Shown here piece after piece: positions 1 through 8,666 of a stretch of 64,000 bases of DNA (position 1 is the first letter of the stretch; the number at the start of each line of letters is the position of its first letter). The translations under genes were made by a program, and so were the position numbers. The notes below the pieces were generated by a model. It was not told the DNA's origin, ran no database searches, and worked only from the letters and a program-made list of their open reading frames with translations. The stretch spans positions 1 through 64,000 of the forward strand of contig JAFRFD010000149.1 in NCBI GenBank assembly GCA_017434525.1, read 5' to 3'. The DNA is from Methanobrevibacter sp. Its GTDB lineage: Archaea > Methanobacteriota > Methanobacteria > Methanobacteriales > Methanobacteriaceae.

Positions 1-319
<319 letters not shown>

Positions 320-849
320 GAACACATAACAGACATAATAATAAGTATTATGAAGTACGCTAAAAATATAGACGAGTATACACAATAAATTTGAAACAAA
401 TTAATTTGTAACTAATTCACCACATCTACAAAACCAACATCATACTTGAGAAAATTCAAGTACTCACTAATATATAGCTACATGCGGAAAAGCAGTCATC
501 ATAGTCATAATTGTTAATACAATAAAACTTAGACCAACGCCATAAAAACATATAGCACATCTAATAGACGGATAAATTTTAGTAACAAAATCAATTAAAA
601 AATATTGCAAATAATATTCAATACCAAATATTTTTAATTATAAATTTTAATTTATAATATAAACTTCAAAAATTAGGTAAAATATAAAAATAACGAATAT
701 AATAAAAATTAAAAATAAAAATTTTAAAAAAGCTAAAAAAACAAAATAAAAAATAAATAGTTAATTAAATTATTAAATAAGCACTATTAACCAATATTCA
801 TATCAGATATAACATGCGATTTAATAACTAGTATATAAATGTAACTATA
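320..849. other. Gene-free AT-rich region upstream of 16S rRNA
   Basis: No credible coding frame is seen on either strand. On the minus strand a TATATA core at 471-476 is a candidate TATA box for the rRNA operon, which would give a leader of about 125 nucleotides. A small inverted repeat TACTTGA/TCAAGTA sits at 443-449 and 456-462. The stretch from about 600 to 800 is almost pure A/T. The promoter call is inference only. Confidence 0.35.
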
Positions 850-1887
850 TTAATCCAGTTTTTTACGAATTACAGAAATTATTCTTGTTAAACTTCTATG
901 CATTTTAATTCCATATTGCTCAACAATTTCAAACCCAACTTCGTCAGCCATCGGTTTTAAATCCACATAATGAGGACTGGCCATGCACAGATAAGCGTCA
1001 TCCCTCATATTATCATATATTGCATGGAAAAATTCTCTGAAAATATCATTGCCTTCAATATCTCCTGTTGAAGTTGAGATGCCGTAAGGCGGATCAGTGA
1101 CCACACTAGCTACTTTTTCATACATCATGAGTTCGCGTACATCCAAATTAAATGTCCTGTAGTCTGTGATTCCATAGTAATCTAAATTAATGGAGGTCCC
1201 ATTTTTCATTTTCCAGTAGATGTCTGAACCCACAACCTTACAACCAATCAATCCAGCTTCGATTAAGATGCCTCCGGTTCCGCAAAATGGGTCAAGTACC
1301 AATTGGCCGGCGGTTGCCCTGGATAAATTAACCATACACCTGGCTAATTTTGGACTCATTGATCCCGGATAAAAGAATGGTCTTTTATGAGGTTTGCTTT
1401 CCTCAAAATGTTTTTTGTTCAATTTGATCTTTTCAATAGCAATATAAACATCATTTCCAAAGGCAACCAGACGAACCAATGAATTAGGTTCTCGAAGCTT
1501 TACCTTAATGTTATCGCAATGTTCCAGTATTAATGCACCTGCTTTTCTTTCGGTTGCAACCGTATCGATTTCTGATTTGAATCGTTTGACACGAACGGCA
1601 AAGGTTTCACTAATGTAATTATTCCAATCTATAGAAGAAATATCTTCATCCAACATTTCACGAGAAGATTTCATTATTATTTCATGAACTTCATGGGTAT
1701 ATCCCAGTCTTTTTGTTAGAATTTCATAATATTCATCAATATTATCTTCAGAAATATCCCTTAATAAAACCAAACCCTCGGTTACAACATCAATTATCGC
1801 ATCAATGTTTTCACATTCCATGACCGCTTTTAATTCTGCAATAGGCAGTTCGGGATGTTCCTGGGACTGTATACATAATAATTCCAT
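850..1887 (-). CDS. tRNA (guanine(10)-N2)-methyltransferase family protein
   Basis: SAM-dependent methyltransferase of the archaeal Trm-G10/Trm11 family, which forms N2-methyl- or dimethylguanosine at tRNA position 10. About 345 residues. An N-terminal THUMP-like RNA-binding region (roughly 40-150) is followed by a Rossmann methyltransferase domain with the SAM-loop motif DPFCGTGG at about 199-206 and the amino-methylase motif DPPYG at about 265-269. Length and domain order are normal for the family. The ATG at 1887 is preferred over a GTG nine bases upstream because AGGTGG lies five bases before it. It is the gene nearest the rRNA locus on this strand. Confidence 0.88.
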   Translation of the reverse strand: MELLCIQSQEHPELPIAELKAVMECENIDAIIDVVTEGLVLLRDISEDNIDEYYEILTKRLGYTHEVHEIIMKSSREMLDEDISSIDWNNYISETFAVRVKRFKSEIDTVATERKAGALILEHCDNIKVKLREPNSLVRLVAFGNDVYIAIEKIKLNKKHFEESKPHKRPFFYPGSMSPKLARCMVNLSRATAGQLVLDPFCGTGGILIEAGLIGCKVVGSDIYWKMKNGTSINLDYYGITDYRTFNLDVRELMMYEKVASVVTDPPYGISTSTGDIEGNDIFREFFHAIYDNMRDDAYLCMASPHYVDLKPMADEVGFEIVEQYGIKMHRSLTRIISVIRKKLD

Positions 1888-1914
1888 ATAATCCACCTAA
1901 AATTAAAAAAAAAA

Positions 1915-2925
1915 TTATTTTTTAAACTTATCAAAATGTCTTCTTATGACAGTTTCACTAGATACATCTACTTGTTCTTGTTCATTTTGATGAGATTTAT
2001 CGCTTCTCTCATTATAATGATTTCTCTCGCCATCATATTGATAAGTCTCATCATCACTATAGGAATAATCATCGCTCACTTCATTATAATGGGCATTATT
2101 GGAAAATGTATTCATCCCTCCTTCATAGAGGATGTTATCATTGGAATCACTCATCGCCCTATCCATCCTATAGTCAAATTCATCTTCATAAGGCTCATAT
2201 TCATATTGACTGTTTTTTTGTTGTTCGAAATCAAAATTTTCCGGATAATATTCATATTCTCTTCTGGAATAGGAATTTCTTTCATGGCCAATAGGAGTAA
2301 TCGGCTCATATTCATCATAATAGTCATCATTTGTAATTTTATTTGAATAATCCCTAGCGACATTTCTATCAATGAAATTTCTAGGAGGTTCCTGAAAGCT
2401 TCTATAACCCATCATATTGGAAAATATAATTTCTTCCACCTCAGAGGGATTGGAAATATTTTCAAGACTCATTAAATTATTATCATAAGCACTGAAGACG
2501 GATACCGTTCCGATATTAAAAAGCCTGGCAATAATGCTTTGAGTGGAATTAACATCCTGAATTGTTGAATAAGGCATATAAGTCTTTTTAGTAGATAAAA
2601 TTCCGGATTTTACAATGATTCTTGTATCAGTCAATGTATACTCCATAGAATACCATGAAATAAGCTGCCAAATAATATACAATATAACTGCAAGTATGGC
2701 AACGAAAAAGGCTATTGCCACATACTGAGTTAATGGAAGCTTAATTTGAGATATTAAATAAACTTGCATCTTACCAATGAATTGAATCATTCTTGGAGAC
2801 ACCATAAAAATAATAATTAATAAAACAACACCATAAATAGCTTTTTTGCAACCTAAAACCATATTGGGTTTTGTTTTATAAAGAACCCTTTCATTAGCCC
2901 TTTCATTATTATTACTAAATAACAT
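1915..2925 (-). CDS. PH-domain (bPH2/DUF304) membrane protein
   Basis: About 336 residues. Two hydrophobic segments (about 28-46 and 65-90) are followed by a bacterial PH-like domain of the DUF304/YdbT type (about 92-170), recognisable by YTLTDTRIIVKSGI and the later PYSTIQDV segment. The C-terminal half (about 180-336) is very acidic and rich in Tyr, Asn, Asp and Glu with little hydrophobic content, so it is probably disordered and cytoplasmic. The role is unknown; family members are membrane-associated. It may follow PAN in transcription but is separated from it by a guide RNA and T-rich tracts. The tail would be expected to vary quickly between species. Confidence 0.7.
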   Translation of the reverse strand: MLFSNNNERANERVLYKTKPNMVLGCKKAIYGVVLLIIIFMVSPRMIQFIGKMQVYLISQIKLPLTQYVAIAFFVAILAVILYIIWQLISWYSMEYTLTDTRIIVKSGILSTKKTYMPYSTIQDVNSTQSIIARLFNIGTVSVFSAYDNNLMSLENISNPSEVEEIIFSNMMGYRSFQEPPRNFIDRNVARDYSNKITNDDYYDEYEPITPIGHERNSYSRREYEYYPENFDFEQQKNSQYEYEPYEDEFDYRMDRAMSDSNDNILYEGGMNTFSNNAHYNEVSDDYSYSDDETYQYDGERNHYNERSDKSHQNEQEQVDVSSETVIRRHFDKFKK

Positions 2926-2976
2926 AATATACTATTTGAATTACTTTTAAATAAAGTTTTACCAAAAAAAGATTGA

Positions 2977-3048
2977 AAAAATAAGCCTCAGCTCGCCCAT
3001 CATTCATCACTTATCAGAGCTCATAGGGTTCATCATTGGCTTATTTTT
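2977..3048 (-). ncRNA. C/D box guide RNA (archaeal sRNA)
   Basis: Read on the minus strand the order is: 5' stem strand AAAAATAAGCC (3048-3038), C box ATGATGA (3036-3030), guide ACCCTATGAGCT (3029-3018), D' box CTGA (3017-3014), three-base spacer, C' box GTGATGA (3010-3004), guide ATGATGGGCGAG (3003-2992), D box CTGA (2991-2988), 3' stem strand GGCTTATTTTT (2987-2977). All four boxes match consensus, both guides are 12 nucleotides and the terminal stem pairs perfectly over 11 positions. This is the canonical architecture of archaeal 2'-O-methylation guides bound by L7Ae, Nop5 and fibrillarin. It begins 18 bases after the PAN stop codon, so it may be processed from the PAN transcript. Confidence 0.88.
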
Positions 3049-3065
3049 AAAAGGAATGTGATTGA

Positions 3066-4322
3066 TTATCCAAACATTACGCCTGCTTCTGTATTGAATA
3101 ACTCATCCTCTTGATTTTTACTCATGACCTTATCGATTGCATCCATAAAGTCGTCTACAGTAATTTTATCACGTTCTTGACGAATTGCAAACATACCTGC
3201 TTCAGTACATACTGCCTTTAAGTCGGCGCCCGAAAGACCATCAGTCAAACTGGCAAGCAAATCAACATCTGCCTCTTCATCAAAGGACATGTTTTTAGTG
3301 TGAATCTTGAGAATTTCTTTTCTTCCATCCTCGTTTGGAAGAGGAACTTCAATAAACCTGTCAAAACGGCCAGGACGTAACAATGCAGGATCCAATATGT
3401 CCGGCCTATTAGTTGCACCGATAATACCGATGTCACCTCTTGATTCAAAACCGTCAAGTTCTGCAAGCAATTGCATTAATGTCCTTTGAACTTCCCTGTC
3501 CCCACTGGTGGAACTTTTAAGCCTTTTGGCCGCAACCGCATCCAACTCATCAATGAATATGATGGCAGGGGCCTTTTCTTTTGCAAGCTCAAATACTTCA
3601 CGTACCATTCTTGCACCCTCACCTATGTATTTTTTGACGAATTCTGATGCGACCACCTTAATGAAAGTTGCATTGGTTTCATTAGCAACCGCCTTTGCAA
3701 GCAAAGTTTTACCGGTTCCCGGAGGACCATACAACAATATGCCTTTAGGAGGTTCTATACCTACCTTTTCAAATAATTCTGGATGAGTTAAAGGCAATTC
3801 AACAGTTTCCTTAACCTCTATAACTTGCTCTTCCAAACCACCTATTTTATCATAAGTGATATCAGGTTTTGTTTCGATTTCCATACCTGAAACATTTGCA
3901 TCTTTTTCTGACGGTAATACTTCAACGATACCGAAAGTTTGTTGGTTAAGAGCCACCCTTGAGCCCGGCACTAATAATTTTTCATCTAAGAATTTTGAGT
4001 AATTGACAAGGAAACTAGGTCCGGTGCTACTTTTAACAGTCATTCTATGATCATCTAAAACTTCAGTGATAGTAGCCAATACTAAAGGAGGAGATCTAAA
4101 TCTATCTACTTCTGAACGTAATGATTTAGTTTCCCTTTCTAATCTAATCTTTTCATTTTCAATTAGGACTTTGTCCTTTTCTAATTTCCTAACTTTCCAC
4201 ATTAAGTTACTTTTTGCTTTGGATTTTTCTTCTCTTAGAATATCTATTTCTTCCATTAAAGATTCAACTTTTTCAATCAATTGTTCTTTAGAAGAATTTT
4301 CCAAATCATCAAAATCATTCAT
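3066..4322 (-). CDS. pan: Proteasome-activating nucleotidase PAN
   Basis: Hexameric AAA ATPase that unfolds proteins and feeds them to the archaeal 20S proteasome. About 418 residues from the second ATG, which has GGAG nine bases upstream; the first ATG (4331) abuts that motif directly. An N-terminal coiled coil (about 5-75) and an OB-like domain (80-140) precede the AAA module with Walker A GPPGTGKT (about 199-206) and Walker B FIDELD (about 256-261). The arginine-finger region [20 protein letters not shown] is intact. The protein ends in MFG, a variant of the C-terminal HbYX motif used to open the proteasome gate (Phe in place of Tyr). It is divergent from the MBF1-like gene. Confidence 0.97.
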   Translation of the reverse strand: MNDFDDLENSSKEQLIEKVESLMEEIDILREEKSKAKSNLMWKVRKLEKDKVLIENEKIRLERETKSLRSEVDRFRSPPLVLATITEVLDDHRMTVKSSTGPSFLVNYSKFLDEKLLVPGSRVALNQQTFGIVEVLPSEKDANVSGMEIETKPDITYDKIGGLEEQVIEVKETVELPLTHPELFEKVGIEPPKGILLYGPPGTGKTLLAKAVANETNATFIKVVASEFVKKYIGEGARMVREVFELAKEKAPAIIFIDELDAVAAKRLKSSTSGDREVQRTLMQLLAELDGFESRGDIGIIGATNRPDILDPALLRPGRFDRFIEVPLPNEDGRKEILKIHTKNMSFDEEADVDLLASLTDGLSGADLKAVCTEAGMFAIRQERDKITVDDFMDAIDKVMSKNQEDELFNTEAGVMFG

Positions 4323-4443
4323 GTGAATCATCTCCGTTAGTTATCGATAAATTTCATAAACATGTTACTTTAATAACAATTTGTAATTTTAAAGTATTTA
4401 AAGGTATTCATTTTATTGTATACTAACAAATATTAATAAGTAG

Positions 4444-4476
4444 TTATTTATATAATAGTATAGAAAAACTAAAGGA
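4444..4476 (+). promoter_or_regulatory. Promoter and ribosome binding site of the MBF1-like gene
   Basis: A textbook archaeal TATA element TTTATATA lies at 4447-4454, about 37 bases before the ATG at 4488. A purine-rich AAAGGAAA at 4471-4478 can serve as the ribosome binding site. The PAN gene runs in the opposite direction from the other side of this 165-base spacer. Confidence 0.5.
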
Positions 4477-4487
4477 AACTGATTAAT

Positions 4488-4976
4488 ATGGAATGCGAAA
4501 TTTGTGGTAAACCAGTACCAGAACATAATCCAATAAGAGCAAAAATCGAAGGATCAGTTATGGTTGTATGTAAAGAGTGCTCAAAACTTGGAAAAATCCA
4601 AAAAGCGCCTCCAAAACCAAGATACGTACAACAAAAAAATAAAAAACAAAAAAATGCACCAAAAAGAAATTATTCCAGACGAGATGAACCTTCCGAAGAA
4701 TTGATTGAAGATTATAACGATGCAATTAGAAAAGCTAGAGAATCCAAAAACTGGTCTAGAGAAGATTTGGGCAAAAAAATTAACGAAAGGGTTTCAGTGA
4801 TAACCAGAATTGAAACCGGAAAAATGACCCCGGACATTAAACTTACAAAAAAATTAGAAAAAGCATTGAATATTAAATTGCTTGAAGAAGTAAACAATGT
4901 GGATTTAAATCAGTTCATCAACAGTTCCTCCGGGGAACGTACCCTAGGAAACATAATGAAAATCAAAAGGAAATAG
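4488..4976 (+). CDS. MBF1-like zinc-ribbon/HTH transcription factor (TIGR00270 type)
   Basis: Archaeal homologue of multiprotein bridging factor 1, thought to link regulators to TBP or the translation apparatus. 162 residues: an N-terminal zinc ribbon (Cys3-x2-Cys6 and Cys28-x2-Cys31), a basic Lys/Gln-rich linker (about 38-65) and a Cro-type helix-turn-helix domain (about 72-132) with SREDLGKKINERVSVITRIE. The C-terminus carries the conserved basic segment after GERTLGNIMK. The gene ends exactly where the convergent DUF356 gene ends; no base separates the two stop codons. Confidence 0.9.
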   Translation: MECEICGKPVPEHNPIRAKIEGSVMVVCKECSKLGKIQKAPPKPRYVQQKNKKQKNAPKRNYSRRDEPSEELIEDYNDAIRKARESKNWSREDLGKKINERVSVITRIETGKMTPDIKLTKKLEKALNIKLLEEVNNVDLNQFINSSSGERTLGNIMKIKRK

Positions 4977-5411
4977 CTATTTTTTAAGATAGCTATTCAA
5001 TTTTTCAGTTTTTATATGCCTATCTTTTCCTTTAATTTTATAATCAATCATCCCTTCACTTTTAGCCTTATGAGAATGATAACCCTGGAAAATAGGTGCT
5101 GTTTGTAGAAGCTCTTTAAGCTTGTTATAACCCTCATACTCATCACTGACAACCACCACATGTGCAGGAGGATGAATCTTTTTGATTTGAATGATACTTA
5201 AAGTGGTATCTTCTTGTACAAAAAAGGCAGTTGCAACATTTGATTTTGTTCTAAGGGTGGAATTTAAAATGTTTTCAACCAAAGAATCTGCAAAACCAGC
5301 ATCAATGACTTTAGGTTTTGATATTAAATTTAAATTTCCATGCCTTTCCATATCTGCAATTGCATTGAGTAATTTTGAATTATTTTCGCCTCTAACTAAA
5401 ATTAATGCCAT
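4977..5411 (-). CDS. DUF356 family protein
   Basis: About 145 residues, starting with MALILVRG. It belongs to a short alpha/beta family (DUF356) found in methanogens with no known function. No signal peptide or membrane segment is visible. The conserved-looking core includes HPPAHVVVVSDEY and YHSHKAKSEGMIDYK. The ATG at 5411 is chosen over a GTG at 5420 because the protein then begins at the first beta strand. The last codons form part of an inverted repeat (ATAGCTAT copies around 4973-4993) that could end transcription in both directions. Confidence 0.8.
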   Translation of the reverse strand: MALILVRGENNSKLLNAIADMERHGNLNLISKPKVIDAGFADSLVENILNSTLRTKSNVATAFFVQEDTTLSIIQIKKIHPPAHVVVVSDEYEGYNKLKELLQTAPIFQGYHSHKAKSEGMIDYKIKGKDRHIKTEKLNSYLKK

Positions 5412-5445
5412 AATAATCACTATAAAAAAAATAAAAGGTGAAAAA

Positions 5446-6705
5446 TCACCTATTTTGGAAAGATTTTAATAATCTAGTTCTAAATACAACAAGCAGTATT
5501 AAAATAATACCAACAGCCGTTTGGATACTGCCCAATATGTTTAAAATATTTCCATCGACAGGCAAATCCCATGAAGGAGATGATTTGTCTCCAGGCAATG
5601 CCTTATAATAAACACCAACTGCTTTAGAACCTTGTTTTACATTAATGTCTTTAGGTTCAACATGATCCACACCCATCAACAGACCACTATTAATACCCCT
5701 ATTAATAGAACCTGCAATAGCTGATGCATCATATCCATATTTTGCAACAGACGCCTCTACAATTTCTTTTGTAGTTGCGGCTAACCCTGGCTTATCACTT
5801 CCATAAACCGATACACTAACCGAATTAGGACTGACAGTCAATGCATTACCTAAAGCTTCATATGCATAAACAATTCTTAAATCTCCACCACAAACCGGAC
5901 ATTTATCATAAGCTTCAGATGCAGGGTATCCCATACCCCATCCGCATTCGTCACAGACTTTGGAATATTGGTCATCCATAGGATAACCGGATTCATTCAT
6001 ATCCTTAGGAGTGAACATGTCTCCAGTGGAAATTCCGGAAACCAAATTGACTCCGCCCCCACCGTACTTTTCACCAGAATCATTTGCTACTTCACCCATA
6101 GCTTCTGAGAGAATGGTGGTTGCTGGATAACCGTCACGAATCATTTTACCAATATTCATTGCAGTTTCTTTTCTAACTGAATCTGCAGTACCGTAAAGCG
6201 GGTTTCCATCAGTATTCCTTAAGTGAATAATTGCTCCTTTTTGACCAGGCTGTAATGTAGCAATACCACTGCTATAAGGAGTAACCTTAATTGTGTTACT
6301 TGCATCATCAACAGTAATTACATATGCATCAAAAGACCCTCCGATAGCGGCCCCCATTGTCGGACCTCCAACCAGAAGACGAGCCCCCTTATATGCAGAT
6401 GCGATAGAAGCTGCGGAAGCTGCAGAAACATTATTTTCCAAACTTGCAACAGCATCAACAATAGAATCCAACCTTGTATCAGAACTACCGGTACCCCCGG
6501 AAAGTACTGCAAAATGATTATTCTTAGACATTAAAAATGTTGACTGGAACATGTTGTCTGCAAAGGACATACTTCCTGCAGCGGCCCCGTTAGGGTCCTG
6601 TCCTGTAGGATCTGTAATAATAATAATGTTACAGGTAGCTGCAACAGAACTAATGGACAAGAAAAATACAACTAATAAAACAATTGAAGCTTTAATTTTA
6701 TCCAC
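5446..6705 (-). CDS. Secreted/membrane-anchored protein with zinc-ribbon motif, unknown function
   Basis: About 420 residues, not assigned to a named family. An N-terminal hydrophobic signal or anchor (about 8-25) is followed by a long soluble part rich in Gly, Ala and Ser, and a C-terminal membrane helix (about 390-412) with a short basic tail, so most of the protein should face outside. A Cys-x2-Cys...Cys-x2-Cys zinc-ribbon motif (C254, C257, C272, C275 counting from the GTG at 6714) lies in this exported part. The GTG at 6705 has GGTGA five bases upstream; a GTG at 6714 that overlaps the preceding stop is also possible. It is coupled to the small POTRA-like gene upstream and sits beside the pseudomurein genes, suggesting an envelope role (inference). 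Confidence 0.6.
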   Translation of the reverse strand: MDKIKASIVLLVVFFLSISSVAATCNIIIITDPTGQDPNGAAAGSMSFADNMFQSTFLMSKNNHFAVLSGGTGSSDTRLDSIVDAVASLENNVSAASAASIASAYKGARLLVGGPTMGAAIGGSFDAYVITVDDASNTIKVTPYSSGIATLQPGQKGAIIHLRNTDGNPLYGTADSVRKETAMNIGKMIRDGYPATTILSEAMGEVANDSGEKYGGGGVNLVSGISTGDMFTPKDMNESGYPMDDQYSKVCDECGWGMGYPASEAYDKCPVCGGDLRIVYAYEALGNALTVSPNSVSVSVYGSDKPGLAATTKEIVEASVAKYGYDASAIAGSINRGINSGLLMGVDHVEPKDINVKQGSKAVGVYYKALPGDKSSPSWDLPVDGNILNILGSIQTAVGIILILLVVFRTRLLKSFQNR

Positions 6706-6710
6706 TAATA

Positions 6711-7148
6711 TCACCCTCTAGTATCATTTTCCAACTCAACAGATGAGAAATCTTCTATAACTGTTACTGTAACGACTCCGGTGTTCTTATCCACTTGAAC
6801 ATCAGCTGCAGTAATCGGCATTACTGAGGTACCCGGAACCGTCGATTGTGTTGCAAATTCCTGGGCCGTCTGCAGCGCGTCCTGAAGCGATACCTCCCTT
6901 TTGGAAGTTTTCAAAATATCTCCATAAATGACACTACCGTCCCTAAAACCGGCCTGCATCACATTTGCCCTGATGGTATCCACGGGAACGATATCATTTC
7001 CTTTTACAATAATCCCTGAAATTGGAACACCATCGTTAATTTCACTAGAAGATGCGAAAGCCACATAGGTTATTAAACGACCACAGACAATCAAAATAAA
7101 TGCGAGTAATAAAATAATTAATGTGTCTCTTCTAATCTTTATAAACAT
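6711..7148 (-). CDS. Small single-pass protein with POTRA-like segment, unknown function
   Basis: 145 residues. A cytoplasmic basic N-terminus and one membrane helix (about 9-32) precede an extracellular domain. Residues 42-76 (GIIVKGNDIVPVDTIR and the following MQAGFRDGSVI) resemble the beta-alpha-alpha-beta opening of POTRA domains such as those in FtsQ and BamA. The ATG at 7148 has AGAGGAT seven bases upstream. The stop codon overlaps the alternative start of the following 5446-6705 gene, so the two are probably translated together. A role in envelope assembly is suggested only by the fold resemblance and by the neighbouring pseudomurein genes. Confidence 0.6.
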   Translation of the reverse strand: MFIKIRRDTLIILLLAFILIVCGRLITYVAFASSSEINDGVPISGIIVKGNDIVPVDTIRANVMQAGFRDGSVIYGDILKTSKREVSLQDALQTAQEFATQSTVPGTSVMPITAADVQVDKNTGVVTVTVIEDFSSVELENDTRG

Positions 7149-7220
7149 ACTTATATCCTCTAAATATTTATTCCGTTACAGAATAAATTATACATTTATT
7201 ATATTAATTTAATGTAATAT

Positions 7221-8651
7221 TTAAATTATGTCTTTTAGTAATGATTCGGCAGGGTCCATTCCCTGAGCCCCGATTAATAAAATGATATCTTTTTTATCTG
7301 CTTTTTTGTAGGTTTCACTTAAACACTCTTTTAGATTATCATAATGAGTAAATTCAATATTTTTCTCATTTAATGTGTTGAAAAATACTTCTCGCTCTTC
7401 AGGTTCAACAAAATTCAATTCATTTACAACATCATTACTGGAAGATAAAATCAGTTCAATATTGTCATCCATTGACTCCGCCAATGCCTCTACATTTAAC
7501 TGATTAATTTCAATTCCTCTTGAACCCCTAATGGAACACACCACATATAAAGTTTGACCCTCATGAAGTAATTTTTTAGTCTCGGAGATTGTGGCTTTGA
7601 TTCCATCAGGATTATGTGCAAAGTCATCATAAATCAATGGTTCATCATTTAACTTAGCGAAACGTCTGTTAAGCGCCTTATAAGATTTAACTCCTTCAGT
7701 AATAACATCAATATCCAAACCCAAAGATATTGTTGCTCCAATAGCGGACAATATATTCTGAATGAAATGAGATCCTGTAAACGGCAATTCCTCTTTTGCC
7801 AATATCGGTTTGCTCTCGTAGACTATTTCATTGCCGTTATAATAAACCGCATTCTTATCATCGATTTCACTCATTGAAGTGTAAAATGGGTTTTCAACGT
7901 CTAATTTCATTACCAGTTCATCATCATGATTAAGTACGCAAATTCCATCTCCAATAGCTTTAGGCACTGTGGAAATCTCATTGAATACGTCTTCGATGGA
8001 ATTGACAAGTCCAATATGATCCATTGCAATATTTGTTATAACTCCAACTTCAGGATTTACTGCAGCACTCATTAATGCGGCATGATTTTCCATCAGATTG
8101 CCAAGCCATCCCTGAACTTCAGACACTTCAATCACCAAGTAATCAATGGCTCCGTTTTCGGTTACTTCGTCAAAAATCAGTTTGGAAACCATAGGATCTA
8201 TCAATGTATTGAATTCTGATTCGCTATCGGTATTGGTGAGAACATGAAATCCTGCATTTTTTAGGATATGATAAATTAAATGAGAAGTGGTTGATTTGCC
8301 ATTAGTCCCTGTAATGACAACATTTGTTGAATTTGGAGAATACTTATCGATTGTATGTGAAAGAGCATAAGCATTGGCCAATTCGATTTTATCTGTGACT
8401 ATTAAAGGAAAGTTAAGCTTTTCCGCCATTTCAATAGCCCCATCTTTAGGGGTTTTGGTTATTAGACATGCAATGTTCTTATTGAAAGCCATTTGTATTC
8501 CAGTATCATTAATCCAATGCCTAATGACAATGTCACCAGTGTGGGAGTCATTTAAGAAAGTAAACTTTCCTGTAAAACCATCAATAGAAAAGAAATCATC
8601 ATTACCGTATAATTCTCCACCGATAGAATCCACCAAATCCTGAATTTCCAT
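7221..8651 (-). CDS. Pseudomurein peptide ligase (Mur ligase family)
   Basis: ATP-dependent amino-acid ligase of the MurC/D/E/F superfamily, in the group of methanogen enzymes that build the pseudomurein stem peptide. About 476 residues. The P-loop GTNGKSTTSH lies near 115-124, the central domain carries NPEVGVITNIAMDHIG, and the C-terminal Rossmann-like domain starts near RRFAKLNDEPLIYDDFAHNPDG, with the D-x-A-H-N-P motif of the family intact. The second ATG (8651) has GAGG seven bases upstream. It is co-directional with an MraY-like transferase and an ATP-grasp enzyme, an arrangement known for pseudomurein clusters. Which residue it adds cannot be read from the sequence. Confidence 0.85.
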   Translation of the reverse strand: MEIQDLVDSIGGELYGNDDFFSIDGFTGKFTFLNDSHTGDIVIRHWINDTGIQMAFNKNIACLITKTPKDGAIEMAEKLNFPLIVTDKIELANAYALSHTIDKYSPNSTNVVITGTNGKSTTSHLIYHILKNAGFHVLTNTDSESEFNTLIDPMVSKLIFDEVTENGAIDYLVIEVSEVQGWLGNLMENHAALMSAAVNPEVGVITNIAMDHIGLVNSIEDVFNEISTVPKAIGDGICVLNHDDELVMKLDVENPFYTSMSEIDDKNAVYYNGNEIVYESKPILAKEELPFTGSHFIQNILSAIGATISLGLDIDVITEGVKSYKALNRRFAKLNDEPLIYDDFAHNPDGIKATISETKKLLHEGQTLYVVCSIRGSRGIEINQLNVEALAESMDDNIELILSSSNDVVNELNFVEPEEREVFFNTLNEKNIEFTHYDNLKECLSETYKKADKKDIILLIGAQGMDPAESLLKDII

Positions 8652-8666
8652 TATCATCCCTCAAAT

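Noticed and set aside
490..505. C box-like ATGATGA on the minus strand upstream of 16S
   Set aside because: No D box at the right distance and no terminal stem, so not a C/D box RNA.
1936..2346. 136-codon hydrophobic plus-strand frame opposite the PH-domain gene
   Set aside because: It is the antisense shadow of the acidic, Tyr/Asn-rich tail of the real minus-strand gene, which yields Ile/Leu-rich codons.
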